64,000 nt of DNA from Hyaloraphidium curvatum (lineage: Eukaryota > Monoblepharomycota > Hyaloraphidiomycetes > Hyaloraphidiales > Hyaloraphidiaceae). A model generated the notes under the pieces. The model was not told the DNA's origin and did not search any database. It saw only the letters and a list, made by a program, of their open reading frames with translations. The stretch is from contig JAIVFI010000002.1 of the NCBI GenBank assembly GCA_025558095.1, positions 682,001 through 746,000 of the forward strand, written 5' to 3'. Shown here piece by piece: positions 20,547 to 29,730 of this stretch (positions within the stretch are counted from its first letter, which is position 1; each line of letters starts with the position of its first letter). The position numbers were made by a program, and so were the translations under genes.

Positions 20547-22114
20547 TCGTCCTGAGCATGCCCATCCATGCCACAGAGATGGCAGTGGCGAGGCTGGAAG
20601 CGCTTCTGGTCGCGGTACTCCGAGGTGAAGGGCCGGCGATCCTGGCGCTCCTGCTGCTGGCGGGGCCGATCGATCGGAGGAGGCCTCGCGGGGGGGTTCG
20701 ACCTGGTCTCCGCGGCCTGAACCTGATGGCGAGGCGACGGCAGCAGCTTGGTGATGAGCTCCTTGATCTCGACGAGGTCGCTGTTCGGCCCCGAAGGCGG
20801 CAACGGCTGGCTCCGACGAGACTGGAAGGGGACGAAACGGCGCGGAGGCCGGAACGCAGACTCCCCCGGCGGTCCACCGGTGGGCCTGCGCTCTCCCTTA
20901 GGCTCCAGCAGCTTTGTGAGAGCCTGCGTATGAGCCAGCAGCACTTCCGTCGTCGCCTTGTCGGTCGCCTTGGAGGAGCCCGAAGACGAGTGCTGGCCGA
21001 CCAGAGCCGGAATCTCCGAAATCGAGTTCTGGCCCAGGAAACGGATGTCGCGCGGCTGCGCAGGGCCCGATGCTTGCATGACGGTGCGCATCTTCTCGAT
21101 GACCTTGGTGACGGAAGTGCGGTTGATGAGGTGATCCCCGAGGAGCTCCAGCGCCTTCCCGCGTAGCTCCGGGCGCAGTCCGTAGAGCAGGTTCTGGCCG
21201 TACACGCTGTCTTGCACTTCCCTGGTAGGAAGCTGATCGCCGCAGTGCGAGAGGAAACGCGTCTCGGCCAGGGATACGCGGGCAACGAAGGCGTCGAGGG
21301 TCTCATCGTTGGTCATCTGAATCGTGTTGTAGTGCCGGCGATAATGCATCGATGCGTCGCGGGGCTCGAAGTGGTAGCGTAGCCAGGCAAGCACATCGTT
21401 CTGGGTCACCGGAGGATAGGTGGCCGTCGCGGGATAGTCCGGAGGGCGGTTCTGCGGCGTGATGTTGTGCCACATTGCGCGCGGCAGAGGCCCAAGGAAG
21501 ACCGGGAAGACCTTGACGAGGTTGTTGATGGAGCCGAACGCCGTGAGAACCGTAGTGAGGTCGCGGAAGAAGTCTTCCGGGTCCTGCGTAGCGGGATCGA
21601 AGGGCTGAACAGAAGCAGGCAGCAGCTGAGCCGGGAGCTTGGCGGCTCCGCCCTGGCGATCCGCCTGGGGGAGGCCGGTGCTTCCATCGTTCGGCGGCTG
21701 AGCGCCAACGATGGCCCGTACGGCGTCGACGAACTGCTGCGGCTGGAGACCAGCGGCGGCAGCGTTGACAGCCTGGGCTTGCTCGCTCCGCTGACCCTGC
21801 TGCTGTGCGGCGAGCTGCTGGAGCTGCTGCGCTGCAAGCTGCTCGGCGGCGGCTTGCTGTTGAACTTGGGCAGCTGGCAACTGCTGAGCGGTCTGTTGCG
21901 CCACGAGCTGAGCGGCAAGCTGATCGGCGACGGCTTGCTGGGCGGCTTGCTGGGCGGCGAGTTGGGCGACGTCGTTGGCGGCGGCGCCGACTTGCTGGAT
22001 CGCGGCCTGCGCAGCTTGGATAATCGCCTGGGCCTGCGGGTTGTTCTGCAAATCGTTAGCTTCCTGAGGCTGCTGAACCTCCTGCTGAGGGGCGGCTTCT
22101 TGAACGGGGTCCAT
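20459..22114 (-). CDS. gag of element B (551 aa)
   Basis: The first ATG of the frame is at 22114 (MDPVQEAAPQQE); upstream codons of the open frame lack ATG. Residues about 1-130 are extremely Gln/Ala-rich (QQAAQQAVADQLAAQLVAQQ). Residues about 170-320 are a retrotransposon capsid-like region (LRYHFEPRDASMHYRRHYN; TLDAFVARVSLAETRFLSHC). Near the end is the nucleic-acid-binding knuckle CHLCGMDGHAQDEC (CX2CX4HX4C). The stop is at 20459, inside the overlapping pol frame. It forms the particle shell and packages element RNA. Confidence 0.85.
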   Translation of the reverse strand: MDPVQEAAPQQEVQQPQEANDLQNNPQAQAIIQAAQAAIQQVGAAANDVAQLAAQQAAQQAVADQLAAQLVAQQTAQQLPAAQVQQQAAAEQLAAQQLQQLAAQQQGQRSEQAQAVNAAAAGLQPQQFVDAVRAIVGAQPPNDGSTGLPQADRQGGAAKLPAQLLPASVQPFDPATQDPEDFFRDLTTVLTAFGSINNLVKVFPVFLGPLPRAMWHNITPQNRPPDYPATATYPPVTQNDVLAWLRYHFEPRDASMHYRRHYNTIQMTNDETLDAFVARVSLAETRFLSHCGDQLPTREVQDSVYGQNLLYGLRPELRGKALELLGDHLINRTSVTKVIEKMRTVMQASGPAQPRDIRFLGQNSISEIPALVGQHSSSGSSKATDKATTEVLLAHTQALTKLLEPKGERRPTGGPPGESAFRPPRRFVPFQSRRSQPLPPSGPNSDLVEIKELITKLLPSPRHQVQAAETRSNPPARPPPIDRPRQQQERQDRRPFTSEYRDQKRFQPRHCHLCGMDGHAQDECWELEKNANRRPLNWKSRLGNTPSMPKN

Positions 22115-22261
22115 GTTTGGCGAAGGGGAATGAACTTGGTTGACGGAATACGGTTGACAGAAAAGAGTGGCAGTCGACAAGCGCCGGTGCCAGGCGAAGT
22201 TGTTTTTGGATTATCGAAGTCGAAACTGAAGTCGAACGAGGTGTCGAAGACCCGAGAGCAG

Positions 22262-22281
22262 GATCACGGAGGTCGGACCAG
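22262..22281 (-). promoter_or_regulatory. candidate minus-strand primer binding site of element B
   Basis: Immediately inside the 5' LTR (one-base spacer), the element strand reads TGGTCCGACCTCCGTGATC. TGG complements a tRNA CCA end, and the implied tRNA 3' end would be GATCACGGAGGTCGGACCA. The tRNA identity was not determined. Confidence 0.55.
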
Positions 22282-22757
22282 TGCGACGGTCCGGGTCGGA
22301 ACCGGGCCTGAAGCTCTAACCCGGCGCGCGAATCCCGCTCGGCTCTTCGGGTCGGATAGGCCCTGAATATGAATAAGCGAACAGCGCTGAAGATACTTGA
22401 CTGTAGCCGGGGGAAAGAGGTTACGGGATGTCTCCCGGGGTGCGTCCCAAGGGCTCTCAGAACGAGGATCCGGCCGGGCGGGGTTCCGCACGGTGGTCGA
22501 ACGACACGGAGAGCACGTAGAGTCAACTGGCGATCAAGATTGTACTGTTACATGTCCCGCTCTTTATATATCCCAGGAGGGTGGCTGTGCCGAGTCACTT
22601 GCGAGTCGCTCGCGAGTCGCTCGCGAGTGACTCGCGAGTCACTCGCGAGTCGATCGCGAGTCGATCACGAGTCGATCGCGAGGACCGACGCCTCCACGCC
22701 TCCGAACCGAAAATGAAAATACCCTTGTCCGAATGTCAGACGTCCTGTACCTTCGCA
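22282..22757 (-). repeat. 5' LTR of element B (476 bp)
   Basis: Plus-strand ends are TGCGACGGTCC and CCTTCGCA. The TATA (plus-strand TTTATATATCC) is at about 22563-22573. The palindrome block is two to three units shorter than in the 3' LTR. The right flank (22758 on) is the kinase gene region. Confidence 0.92.
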
Positions 22758-23999
22758 GGAGGCAGCACCGTCAGCGCGAGTACCGCCGTCCTATCTGGTG
22801 GGTCTTCTCGCACGTTGGGCACGGGTTCGAACGCGGGCGAAGTCGTCGGACCCCTGGTCGAGTCCAAGAACGTCGAGGAGATCAAGGTTCCCGCGACCGA
22901 TGGCTCCCTTCCGAAGCCAGCTTCGCAGGGAACCGCTGTCGCGGATCCGCCGAGCAGGAGCTCCGGCACAGAAAGCAACGCGGTCGGCGGATCCCTGCCG
23001 AAGCCCGCATCGCATGGATCGGATGTCGCGGCAGCCGCTCCCGCGTCCCCCATCGCCCCCGTGGGCACCAGCAGGCTGCTCATCAACGAATCGGACGTCA
23101 CCATCAACCGCAACAAGATCCTCGGCGAAGGCTCGTTCGGCACCGTGTACGAAGGCGTCCTGCTGGGATCGACGCACGTGGCGATCAAGGTCGGGCGCGG
23201 TGCCTTCGACAACGCGGCAGCCCAGGCGTTCGCCAAGGAGGTCAAGAACTGGGAAGGACTCGCGCAGAGGAACGGTGGGAGGCACCAGGATGCAGCCGCA
23301 CGGAAAGCAATTGACAACGCCCTTTTCCCTCGCAGTGCTCCCGCTCCTTGCGTATTGCGCCTCGCCGCCCATGATGATCTCCGAGATCGCCGACGGCGGC
23401 AACCTCCGCCAGCACCTGGCCGCCCGCGCCTGGGATCAAGCCCTCGGCCTGCGCTTCCTCCTTGACGTGAGCCGCGGCATGGCGTACCTGCACTCGGTCG
23501 GCATCCTCCACGGCGACCTCAAGTCCGCCAACGTGCTCGTCGACGGCTCGCGCGCCCTGGTGTGCGACTTTGGCCTCTCGCGGTTCCGCCAGGCCGGCAC
23601 TGGAACGGCCACCCATGGAGCCACGTCGCACAACGGCGGGCTGATGGGCACGGTCGGCTTCATCGCGCCCGAGATGATGCAGGGCGGGTCGCTCAGGCCG
23701 CCGGCGGACGTTTTCGCGTTCGCCATGACGTGCTACGAGGTCGTCAGCAGGGGCAAGTATCCGTTCCAGGATGCTCCGAACGTCATGGCGGTGGGTACCA
23801 TCCCCGGCGATCGCCATCCGCGAAGCTGATCCGCTCCCTGCAGATCTTCTACGCCGTGGCCGTCGAGAAGAGCAGGCCCGCGCGGCCGGAAGGCGTCCGC
23901 GACGACGTGTGGGCGCTCATGGAGAGGTGCTGGGCCCACGAGCCGGCCGAGCGCCCGCGGTTCGTCGAGGTCCGCGACGCGCTTTCGGGGATGGTCTGA
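22713..23999 (+). CDS. TKL-like protein kinase with 5' end replaced or abutted by the LTR
   Basis: Exons to 23274, 23336-23790 and 23844-23999; introns are 61 and 53 nt. The kinase domain has the glycine loop LGEGSFGTVYEG, VAIK lysine, catalytic HGDLKSANVL, DFGLSR and APEMM, and ends DDVWALMERCWAHEPAERPR as in TKL kinases. The usual HRD is HGD. Upstream the frame runs open through an Ala/Ser-rich stretch to the LTR border (22757) without any ATG. The nearest in-frame ATG (22713) lies inside the LTR, giving a 390-aa chimera. The native N-terminus is either lost to the rearrangement or on an exon I cannot see. Role unknown; Ser/Thr or dual specificity is assumed from the family. Confidence 0.7.
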
Positions 24000-25389
24000 C
24001 GGAACGAAGAGGGCGGGTCCGTAGTAGGCAAGAATAGTAAGCGGTCGAGTAGTCGTGTGGACAAGTAGGAGGTCTATTCAAGTGTTCCGTCCGAGTGCGC
24101 AAGGCCTTCGATCTCTGTGGGCTGCATCCTCCTCGTCCAACCGGCCGTCCGAATAGGTTTCAGCGGCGGGTGGAGGCCGATGGGGGAGGTCAAGTGGACA
24201 GCGCGCCTACATCCAGCCTTGCCAATTGCAACACAGCCCGCGGCCGGTCCGCCGGCCAGAGCCCCGCAGTGCCGCCCCCATCCGCGGCTCCCCGGATCCG
24301 GGCTGCCGGAGGGGCGGGCCCGGCGGAAAAGAACTGTCGGGGTTGACCGGGGCGCCGATGTCCGTTCCTCACGCTGCCGATGGGCACCTGAAACCAGCGA
24401 GGACGATAGGGGACGCCGACGAACTTCGCAGCCCGCCGCGAGCGAATGCATGCGGCGGCGCACCGGCTGCGCAGCGGAAGGAATGCATACAACGAGAACA
24501 CGGTGGCGCTGGCTTGGGAGGGCCTGGAAGCGTCCCGGGGGGGTCCGTCAGCGGGGCGAAATCAGTCAGTCAGCGGTGTCGGTCACCGTTGCCGAGCGTC
24601 CTGCCCATCGTCAGCGCGCCGGCATCGCGGCCCCGGAACCGCCGACATGCGCGCGCACGCGGTGGTTGCCTGCCTTCTCTGGGCGGCCGCCGCCCTCCTC
24701 GCCGCCGTGGCGCCCGCGGGCGGCGCCGGTCCCGTCGCGCGGGCCCTGTCGGCCCCGTCCCGGGGCCACAACGCCGCCCGCGCGGACGTCGACGCGGACA
24801 CGCCGCTCGATCAAGCTGCAGTTCGCGGGGCTCGCGCAGGTCGCGACCTCCACGGCCTTGTCACGCGCCAGCTACCAACATCAATGTTCAGCTACAGCGT
24901 CGGTCGGACATAGCTCTTTAGCTCCTCTACGCTTTGGATTAGATTCTCGTGTTTGTTATGCAGTCGCAATTCAATTCTGTGCCCTCAAGTTTTCGCAACG
25001 TGGCAAACCGCGGTGGGAACATGTTACCCTTCGGCCACGCGGTTAGAGTCAGGATCCGTTCACGCACATAGAGTCACAGCGGTGCCAGCAAGAAAAGGCA
25101 TAGGATGTAGAAGGCGTTATGCAGTCTATGCGCAAACTGAAGTCAGGTCTATCAAGAATTGGCACTAACTGCCTCTAAACTCCTGACGGAGCCGTGGGTG
25201 GGAGGGCATGCAAGCTCCTAAACCGATTGACAGCTTGGCGCCCCAAGCCAAACATGTACCCACGCTCTGCAGCGGCGTCATTGGCCGCAGAAGAAAGAAG
25301 CACCGCTCCACGCCCATGGGCATTGCAATGAGCGGCAGGTCACATCTCCGCTCCGCGTACGAAAGGGGTTGGGACACCGTGTCCGGCCC
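24000..25389. other. mostly non-coding gap with one weak secreted-peptide ORF
   Basis: I see no recognisable gene between the kinase stop and the glycosyltransferase-like gene. A small frame at 24647-24913 (plus, 88 aa) starts MRAHAVVACLLWAAAALLAA, a convincing signal peptide. It then has no known domain and may be a remnant or the first exon of a lost secreted protein. The rest shows no conserved frame, RNA gene or repeat. Confidence 0.4.
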
Positions 25390-26538
25390 TCATTGGTGGA
25401 ACATAAGCGTCCGCCTGACCAGCGCCACCTTCCTCCGTTTCGGGTTGGCGGCCGCCGCCGGGTCCACGCCCCCGAACCCCTTGCGGCTCCGCTGGGCGAG
25501 CTCGTGCAGGAAGTGGCCGTCCGCCATGTTGAGCTTGCGCAGATCCTCGCGGCCAAACCGCTCGTCCCAACGGCGCTGGAAGTTGGAAAGGTAGCGCAGC
25601 GGCGGGTTGTTCGCCGATGGGAGGCGGCCAGGCTTCTGGCCCTGCCGGAGAAGGAAGGGCACCCGGACGAGGGCCGCCCCGAGGTCGATTCCCGAGGGAG
25701 CAAACGCAGAGAAGATTACGTGGGAGGGGCCGACGCCGGCCACGTCCTGCCCCTGGGACCAGTGCAAGCTGAGCTGCCTCGCCCAGTGGGGATGATCGTA
25801 GCGAGATACGAAATCAAAGCCCACAAGGTCCGCGGGGCCACGGATGCCGCCGTCCAGCCAGGGAAGTAGCTGCTCCAAGAAGGCCGTGCGGTACAGGTTG
25901 TCGGCGTTGGTCACGGCCAGCCAGCCGCAGCCGTGCGGGTTGCGGTCGTTGAGCTCGCCAAAGAGGGCGTCCATGGCAGCGTCGGTCGCGCCGTAGCCGT
26001 AGTCCAGGCAGCTCTCCTCGCACGTGGCATTGTCCTTTCCCTTGCCCCACGCGAGCTTCCGCTGCGCGCGCTTGGCGGCTGCGTCCGCCTCGGTGACAGG
26101 AAGCACTGTCGCCAAGTTCGGGCACCCCAGCACGCCGTCCGCGACGGATTGCACGGCCACTTTAAATGCCGGCACGTCCGTGCGCGAATCGGTGATGACG
26201 AAGAACACCTTAATGGGTATGCTGCCGTGGGAGAGCGCGGGGAGGAATGTTTGGAGGAAGGGGACCTGCGCGTGGTACGCGCGCGCCAGAATGCAAACGT
26301 GGTTGTTGGGGCCGGAGGCCGCGGGCACCTCCATGCCGGCTTTGCCGGCTTCGGCGCGTCCGGCGTCGGTCGGATACGTCCAGGAGCGGCACGCCGCGGG
26401 GGGAAGCGAGGAGGCAGCACGCGTCGCTGCGGGCGCGCCCCCGGCCGGACCGCTCGGGCCGGGCAGCGGCGCGACCGCCGTGCTGATTACGATCAGCGCT
26501 GCAAGCGCACTTTTGAGCGCGACGTCGAGGCGCGGCAT
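25390..26538 (-). CDS. secreted or type II membrane protein, possible glycosyltransferase (382 aa)
   Basis: Intronless frame with ATG at 26538. Residues 6-25 are hydrophobic (ALKSALAALIVISTAVAPL), a signal peptide or anchor. The body begins VCILARAYHAQVPFLQTFLP. It has IKVFFVITDSRTD and WLAVTNADNLYRTAFLEQLL, where NADN could serve as the DxD-like metal site of a GT-A fold. I do not recognise a named family; assignment to glycosyltransferases is inference from these motifs and from secretion. The next gene (ABC transporter) lies upstream in the same direction, 233 bp away. Confidence 0.6.
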   Translation of the reverse strand: MPRLDVALKSALAALIVISTAVAPLPGPSGPAGGAPAATRAASSLPPAACRSWTYPTDAGRAEAGKAGMEVPAASGPNNHVCILARAYHAQVPFLQTFLPALSHGSIPIKVFFVITDSRTDVPAFKVAVQSVADGVLGCPNLATVLPVTEADAAAKRAQRKLAWGKGKDNATCEESCLDYGYGATDAAMDALFGELNDRNPHGCGWLAVTNADNLYRTAFLEQLLPWLDGGIRGPADLVGFDFVSRYDHPHWARQLSLHWSQGQDVAGVGPSHVIFSAFAPSGIDLGAALVRVPFLLRQGQKPGRLPSANNPPLRYLSNFQRRWDERFGREDLRKLNMADGHFLHELAQRSRKGFGGVDPAAAANPKRRKVALVRRTLMFHQ

Positions 26539-26771
26539 GGTGGGACCGAGATTTGGACGTCAACAAACGCGCCGGCTGTCGAGCGCATGCCCAAACAGTC
26601 GCCCGATCCCGCCCGCGCGCCAGCCCGGCGGATCCTGCGGATCCAGCCCCCCACAAATGGTGGTGATAGTCGTCGTCATCGTGCAGCCCGGCCTTATGGG
26701 GCGCTGTCGGGACGGCCGCGCGCGCCCGGAGCCCTACACCCCTCAAGTGATCAACAGCCAGATCGGATTCA

Positions 26772-29534
26772 TCACTTCGGCTCCTCCTGCTCGGCGGCTA
26801 CTATACCGTGCAGCACCCCTCCCTCCTTCGAAGCCAGATCGGCAAAAGTGCCCTCCTCCGCCAGCTTCCCCTTGCTCAATACGAGAATCTTGTCCGCCGG
26901 CACGGCGGTGTCGTACCTGTGCGTCACCGAAACGACGGTGGTGCCCGCGTCTCGTGCTTCCAGCAGCGAACGAACCACGCCACGCTCCGTCTCGGGGTCC
27001 AGGTTCGAGGTGGCCTCGTCCAGGAACAGCACCCGCGGCTTCCTGAAGAGCGCGCGCGCGAGGCAGATCCTCTGCGCCTGGCCCGAGGAGGTCGACACGG
27101 CACCAGGGGCGTTGCCGATCCTTGTGCGGAACCCCTCGGGCTTGCCGAGGATCCAGTCGAGGCACCCGGCCGCGCGGGCGGCATCGTGGAGCTCGCTTTC
27201 GGGGCGGGACGAGTCGCCCAGTCGGATGTTGTCCTCTATGGTGCCGGCAAAGATCTCGGCGTCGGCAAAGACGGCCGCGATCTGGGAGAGATATGAAGAC
27301 AGCGAGTAGTCGGCGACGTTGCGCCCGTCCATGGCCACCGTGCCCGACTCGGGGGGATCCACCAGGCCCAACATGATCATGAGGCTGGTGGTCTTGCCGC
27401 TGCCCGAGAGACCGACGAGGCAGGTGTACGTCCCCCGGGGGAAGCGGAGGCTCAGACCGTCCAGGATTGGCGAGGGGAGGGTGCGCTCGCCGCGACGCCG
27501 GTAGCGGAACACCACGTCCGTAAGCTCCAGCAAAGATTCGAGGGGAGGAAGAGGGGGCTTTACTCCGCTGTCGGTGGCGGAGGAGTTTCCCGGCCGAGTC
27601 GGCTTTTCGTGCGCGTCAAGCTTTTCTTCGTCGCCGAGCTTGGATCGAGCTGCCACCTCAGCATTGGTTCCTTTCGAATTGCCGCCGCCTTGCGTCCCGC
27701 CATTGGCCTCGTGCAGATCCTTGATCAGCGTGTCCACTCTTTGCATGGATCCGGCGCTGTTGACGGCCACGAGGGCAAAGGAGCCTAGGCTGCTCATCGA
27801 GCGGAAAAGCCCCGTATAGAGGCTGGCGAGCGAGACAAAGTCGTTGACTGAGCTCGGCACCTGCTTCGTGGGCGCCCGCGCGATCACCGACGCCGCCGCC
27901 GCGGTCTGGATGGCGACAAAGGCGTACACGAGGCACTGCACGTAGTTGCTAACAAGGCTGGCCGCGAACCCGCCCGAACGCTGGGCGGCGCGCGATGCCG
28001 CGACGGATTCGCCGAAGACGGAGCGGGACCAGGCGCCGACGTCGAAGACGGCCACGGTGCGGCGGCAGTCCAGCGCGCTTTGGAAGGCGGCGACGGTGCC
28101 GGCGATGGCGTTGGCCTGCTCGCGGGAGCGGGCCGAGGCCCAGCCCTGCGGTCCGCCCGAGAGGATGGCAAAGGTGAAGCACAGGCCGACCGCGGCGGTC
28201 TGCCAGTTGAAGACGGCGATGTAGATGAGCGCGACGAAAACGTTGATGGACGGGTTGAGGAGCACGTGGCAGAAGCTGGCCAGGGCATTGCCTGAGATCG
28301 CCACGTCGCCAGAAAAGGTCGAAAGGAGCAGGCCCTTGCTGTAGCGTTCGGCGATCTTGGAGCTGCGGAGTGCAGGCAGGGTGATGACCCCGCTGTGGAT
28401 CTCGGTCCGCATGTTTGCAAGTGCCTTGGCGGCAAGAGTCGCCGCGCAGTACGAGAGACTGAACGTTGCGAGGACGAAGGCGGGGATCATGCAAATGATG
28501 CCCGCAATCGCCCCGTTCAGCGCATCCGTGCCGGCTGCCCCGGAAAGAACAAGCCCCAGGTTCAGCGATAGGCGGCCAACCAGGTACGCCTGGATAGGGC
28601 CGATGACTGCGACCAAGACCGAGGAGCAGACCATCGCTGCAAAGAACCTGGGATCCGCGGTTGCCAGCCTCCGCAGGCAGCTTCTCATGACGTCGACAGG
28701 GCTGTACGGATCGTCCGCCGCGGCCTGCTTTGCGAGCTCCTTGTCGTCTTCGTCCAGGGCCGCCTGCAGGCGCCGGCAAAAGTTTGCCGCGAGCATTCCT
28801 CGCGGGCGGACCGCGAGCCCGCGCTGCACGAAGGAGTGGAAGGCCCGGGCGTCGAGGTACTCGAGAGCCCCGTCCCCCTCGGGCGGAAGGGCCGGCGCTA
28901 GCGAGTCCCGTTCGGCCTGGGACAGGTTGGGTATCCCGGCCAGGAGGTCGCGCAGGGCGGCCACGCGCACCCCCGGCTTGCCTTCGGGGATCTTTTCCAG
29001 CTTGAGCACCGCGGCAGTGTACGCGGCGAGCGAGGGCCGAATGAGATAACGCACTGTGCTGCACGCGATGTAGAAGACGTAGATGATGTGCTTCGAATCC
29101 ACGGCATCGTACGGGGGAGGCTCGCGGAGGTTGATGTCAATGAGGAAGGCGGTGCTCGCTACACCCAGCAGGGCCTGCAGGATCGAGTTGCCGAGGGCGA
29201 CGGCGGCGGGCGAGTTCCAGGCCGCTCGGCCGAGGGCGCGGCACCGCAGCGAGTCAACGACGAGGAAGAAGCCGAAAAAGACGACGTCAAGAGCGATGTG
29301 GTACCATGAGCGGCGGAACTCGACGACAAAGGCGATGACCAAGGCGGAGTAGATTGCTGGGGTGGGGGACAAGGTGTTACATCGGGCGCGTCCACGCGTC
29401 GCGGCCGGCGGCAACCCACCGAACGCGGCGTTGGCGGCCGACACGGTCAGGAACACGGGCCGGTCGTCGATGGCGTGCAGGAGCCGGAAGCGGAACACCG
29501 GGTCGTCCCCGTCCGCCGGCACCGGGTCGGCCAT
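26772..29534 (-). CDS. ABC half-transporter (920 aa)
   Basis: Intronless, ATG at 29534. The N-terminal ~180 residues contain several hydrophobic segments (SALVIAFVVEF; IALDVVFFGFFLVVD). A second membrane block (about 320-600) is the exporter-type TMD (FFAAMVCSSVLVAVIGPIQAY onward). One nucleotide-binding domain follows a Ser/Lys linker: Walker A GLSGSGKTTS, Q-loop near SQIAAVFADAEIFAG, signature STSSGQAQR, Walker B VLFLDEATSNLD, H-loop VTHR. The signature departs from LSGGQ. One TMD plus one NBD implies a dimer. The substrate is unknown. Confidence 0.85.
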   Translation of the reverse strand: MADPVPADGDDPVFRFRLLHAIDDRPVFLTVSAANAAFGGLPPAATRGRARCNTLSPTPAIYSALVIAFVVEFRRSWYHIALDVVFFGFFLVVDSLRCRALGRAAWNSPAAVALGNSILQALLGVASTAFLIDINLREPPPYDAVDSKHIIYVFYIACSTVRYLIRPSLAAYTAAVLKLEKIPEGKPGVRVAALRDLLAGIPNLSQAERDSLAPALPPEGDGALEYLDARAFHSFVQRGLAVRPRGMLAANFCRRLQAALDEDDKELAKQAAADDPYSPVDVMRSCLRRLATADPRFFAAMVCSSVLVAVIGPIQAYLVGRLSLNLGLVLSGAAGTDALNGAIAGIICMIPAFVLATFSLSYCAATLAAKALANMRTEIHSGVITLPALRSSKIAERYSKGLLLSTFSGDVAISGNALASFCHVLLNPSINVFVALIYIAVFNWQTAAVGLCFTFAILSGGPQGWASARSREQANAIAGTVAAFQSALDCRRTVAVFDVGAWSRSVFGESVAASRAAQRSGGFAASLVSNYVQCLVYAFVAIQTAAAASVIARAPTKQVPSSVNDFVSLASLYTGLFRSMSSLGSFALVAVNSAGSMQRVDTLIKDLHEANGGTQGGGNSKGTNAEVAARSKLGDEEKLDAHEKPTRPGNSSATDSGVKPPLPPLESLLELTDVVFRYRRRGERTLPSPILDGLSLRFPRGTYTCLVGLSGSGKTTSLMIMLGLVDPPESGTVAMDGRNVADYSLSSYLSQIAAVFADAEIFAGTIEDNIRLGDSSRPESELHDAARAAGCLDWILGKPEGFRTRIGNAPGAVSTSSGQAQRICLARALFRKPRVLFLDEATSNLDPETERGVVRSLLEARDAGTTVVSVTHRYDTAVPADKILVLSKGKLAEEGTFADLASKEGGVLHGIVAAEQEEPK

Positions 29535-29730
29535 CGCAGCGGATGCCCCGCGGCGCGGCGGCCGGATTTTCCGACGGTTTCTAGATGTATTGGTGGTCGT
29601 CCGGACGTGGCGCGGCGCCCCGGGTCATCCGGGAGGATCCGGCCAGTTGGGAACCTTCTGCGGCGGTGCTGGCGAGTTCCCCCGCCACTCCGTCAGAACC
29701 CGCCCGCAGCAATCGGCCACCCCTCCCGCC

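Larger units (their letters stand above)
12088..22757 (-). mobile_element. element B: near-complete chromodomain Ty3/gypsy retrotransposon with two accessory genes (10.67 kb)
   Basis: On the minus strand: 5' LTR (22757-22282), PBS candidate, gag (22114-20459), pol (about 20546-15418), then the accessory region with the plus-strand zinc-finger gene (14362-15347) and the minus-strand 421-aa ORF (13993-12728), polypurine tract, and 3' LTR (12585-12088). The LTRs are 476 and 498 bp and differ mainly in repeat number. The left flank ends ...GGAACCTC and the right flank begins GGAGGCAGC. No 5-bp target duplication is visible. Pol has a frame change in RT, so this copy is probably not autonomous. 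Confidence 0.92.

Noticed and set aside
24117..25046. 309-aa plus-strand frame after the kinase gene
   Set aside because: Arg/Pro-rich composition typical of GC-driven open frames; no domain; overlaps other equally long frames.
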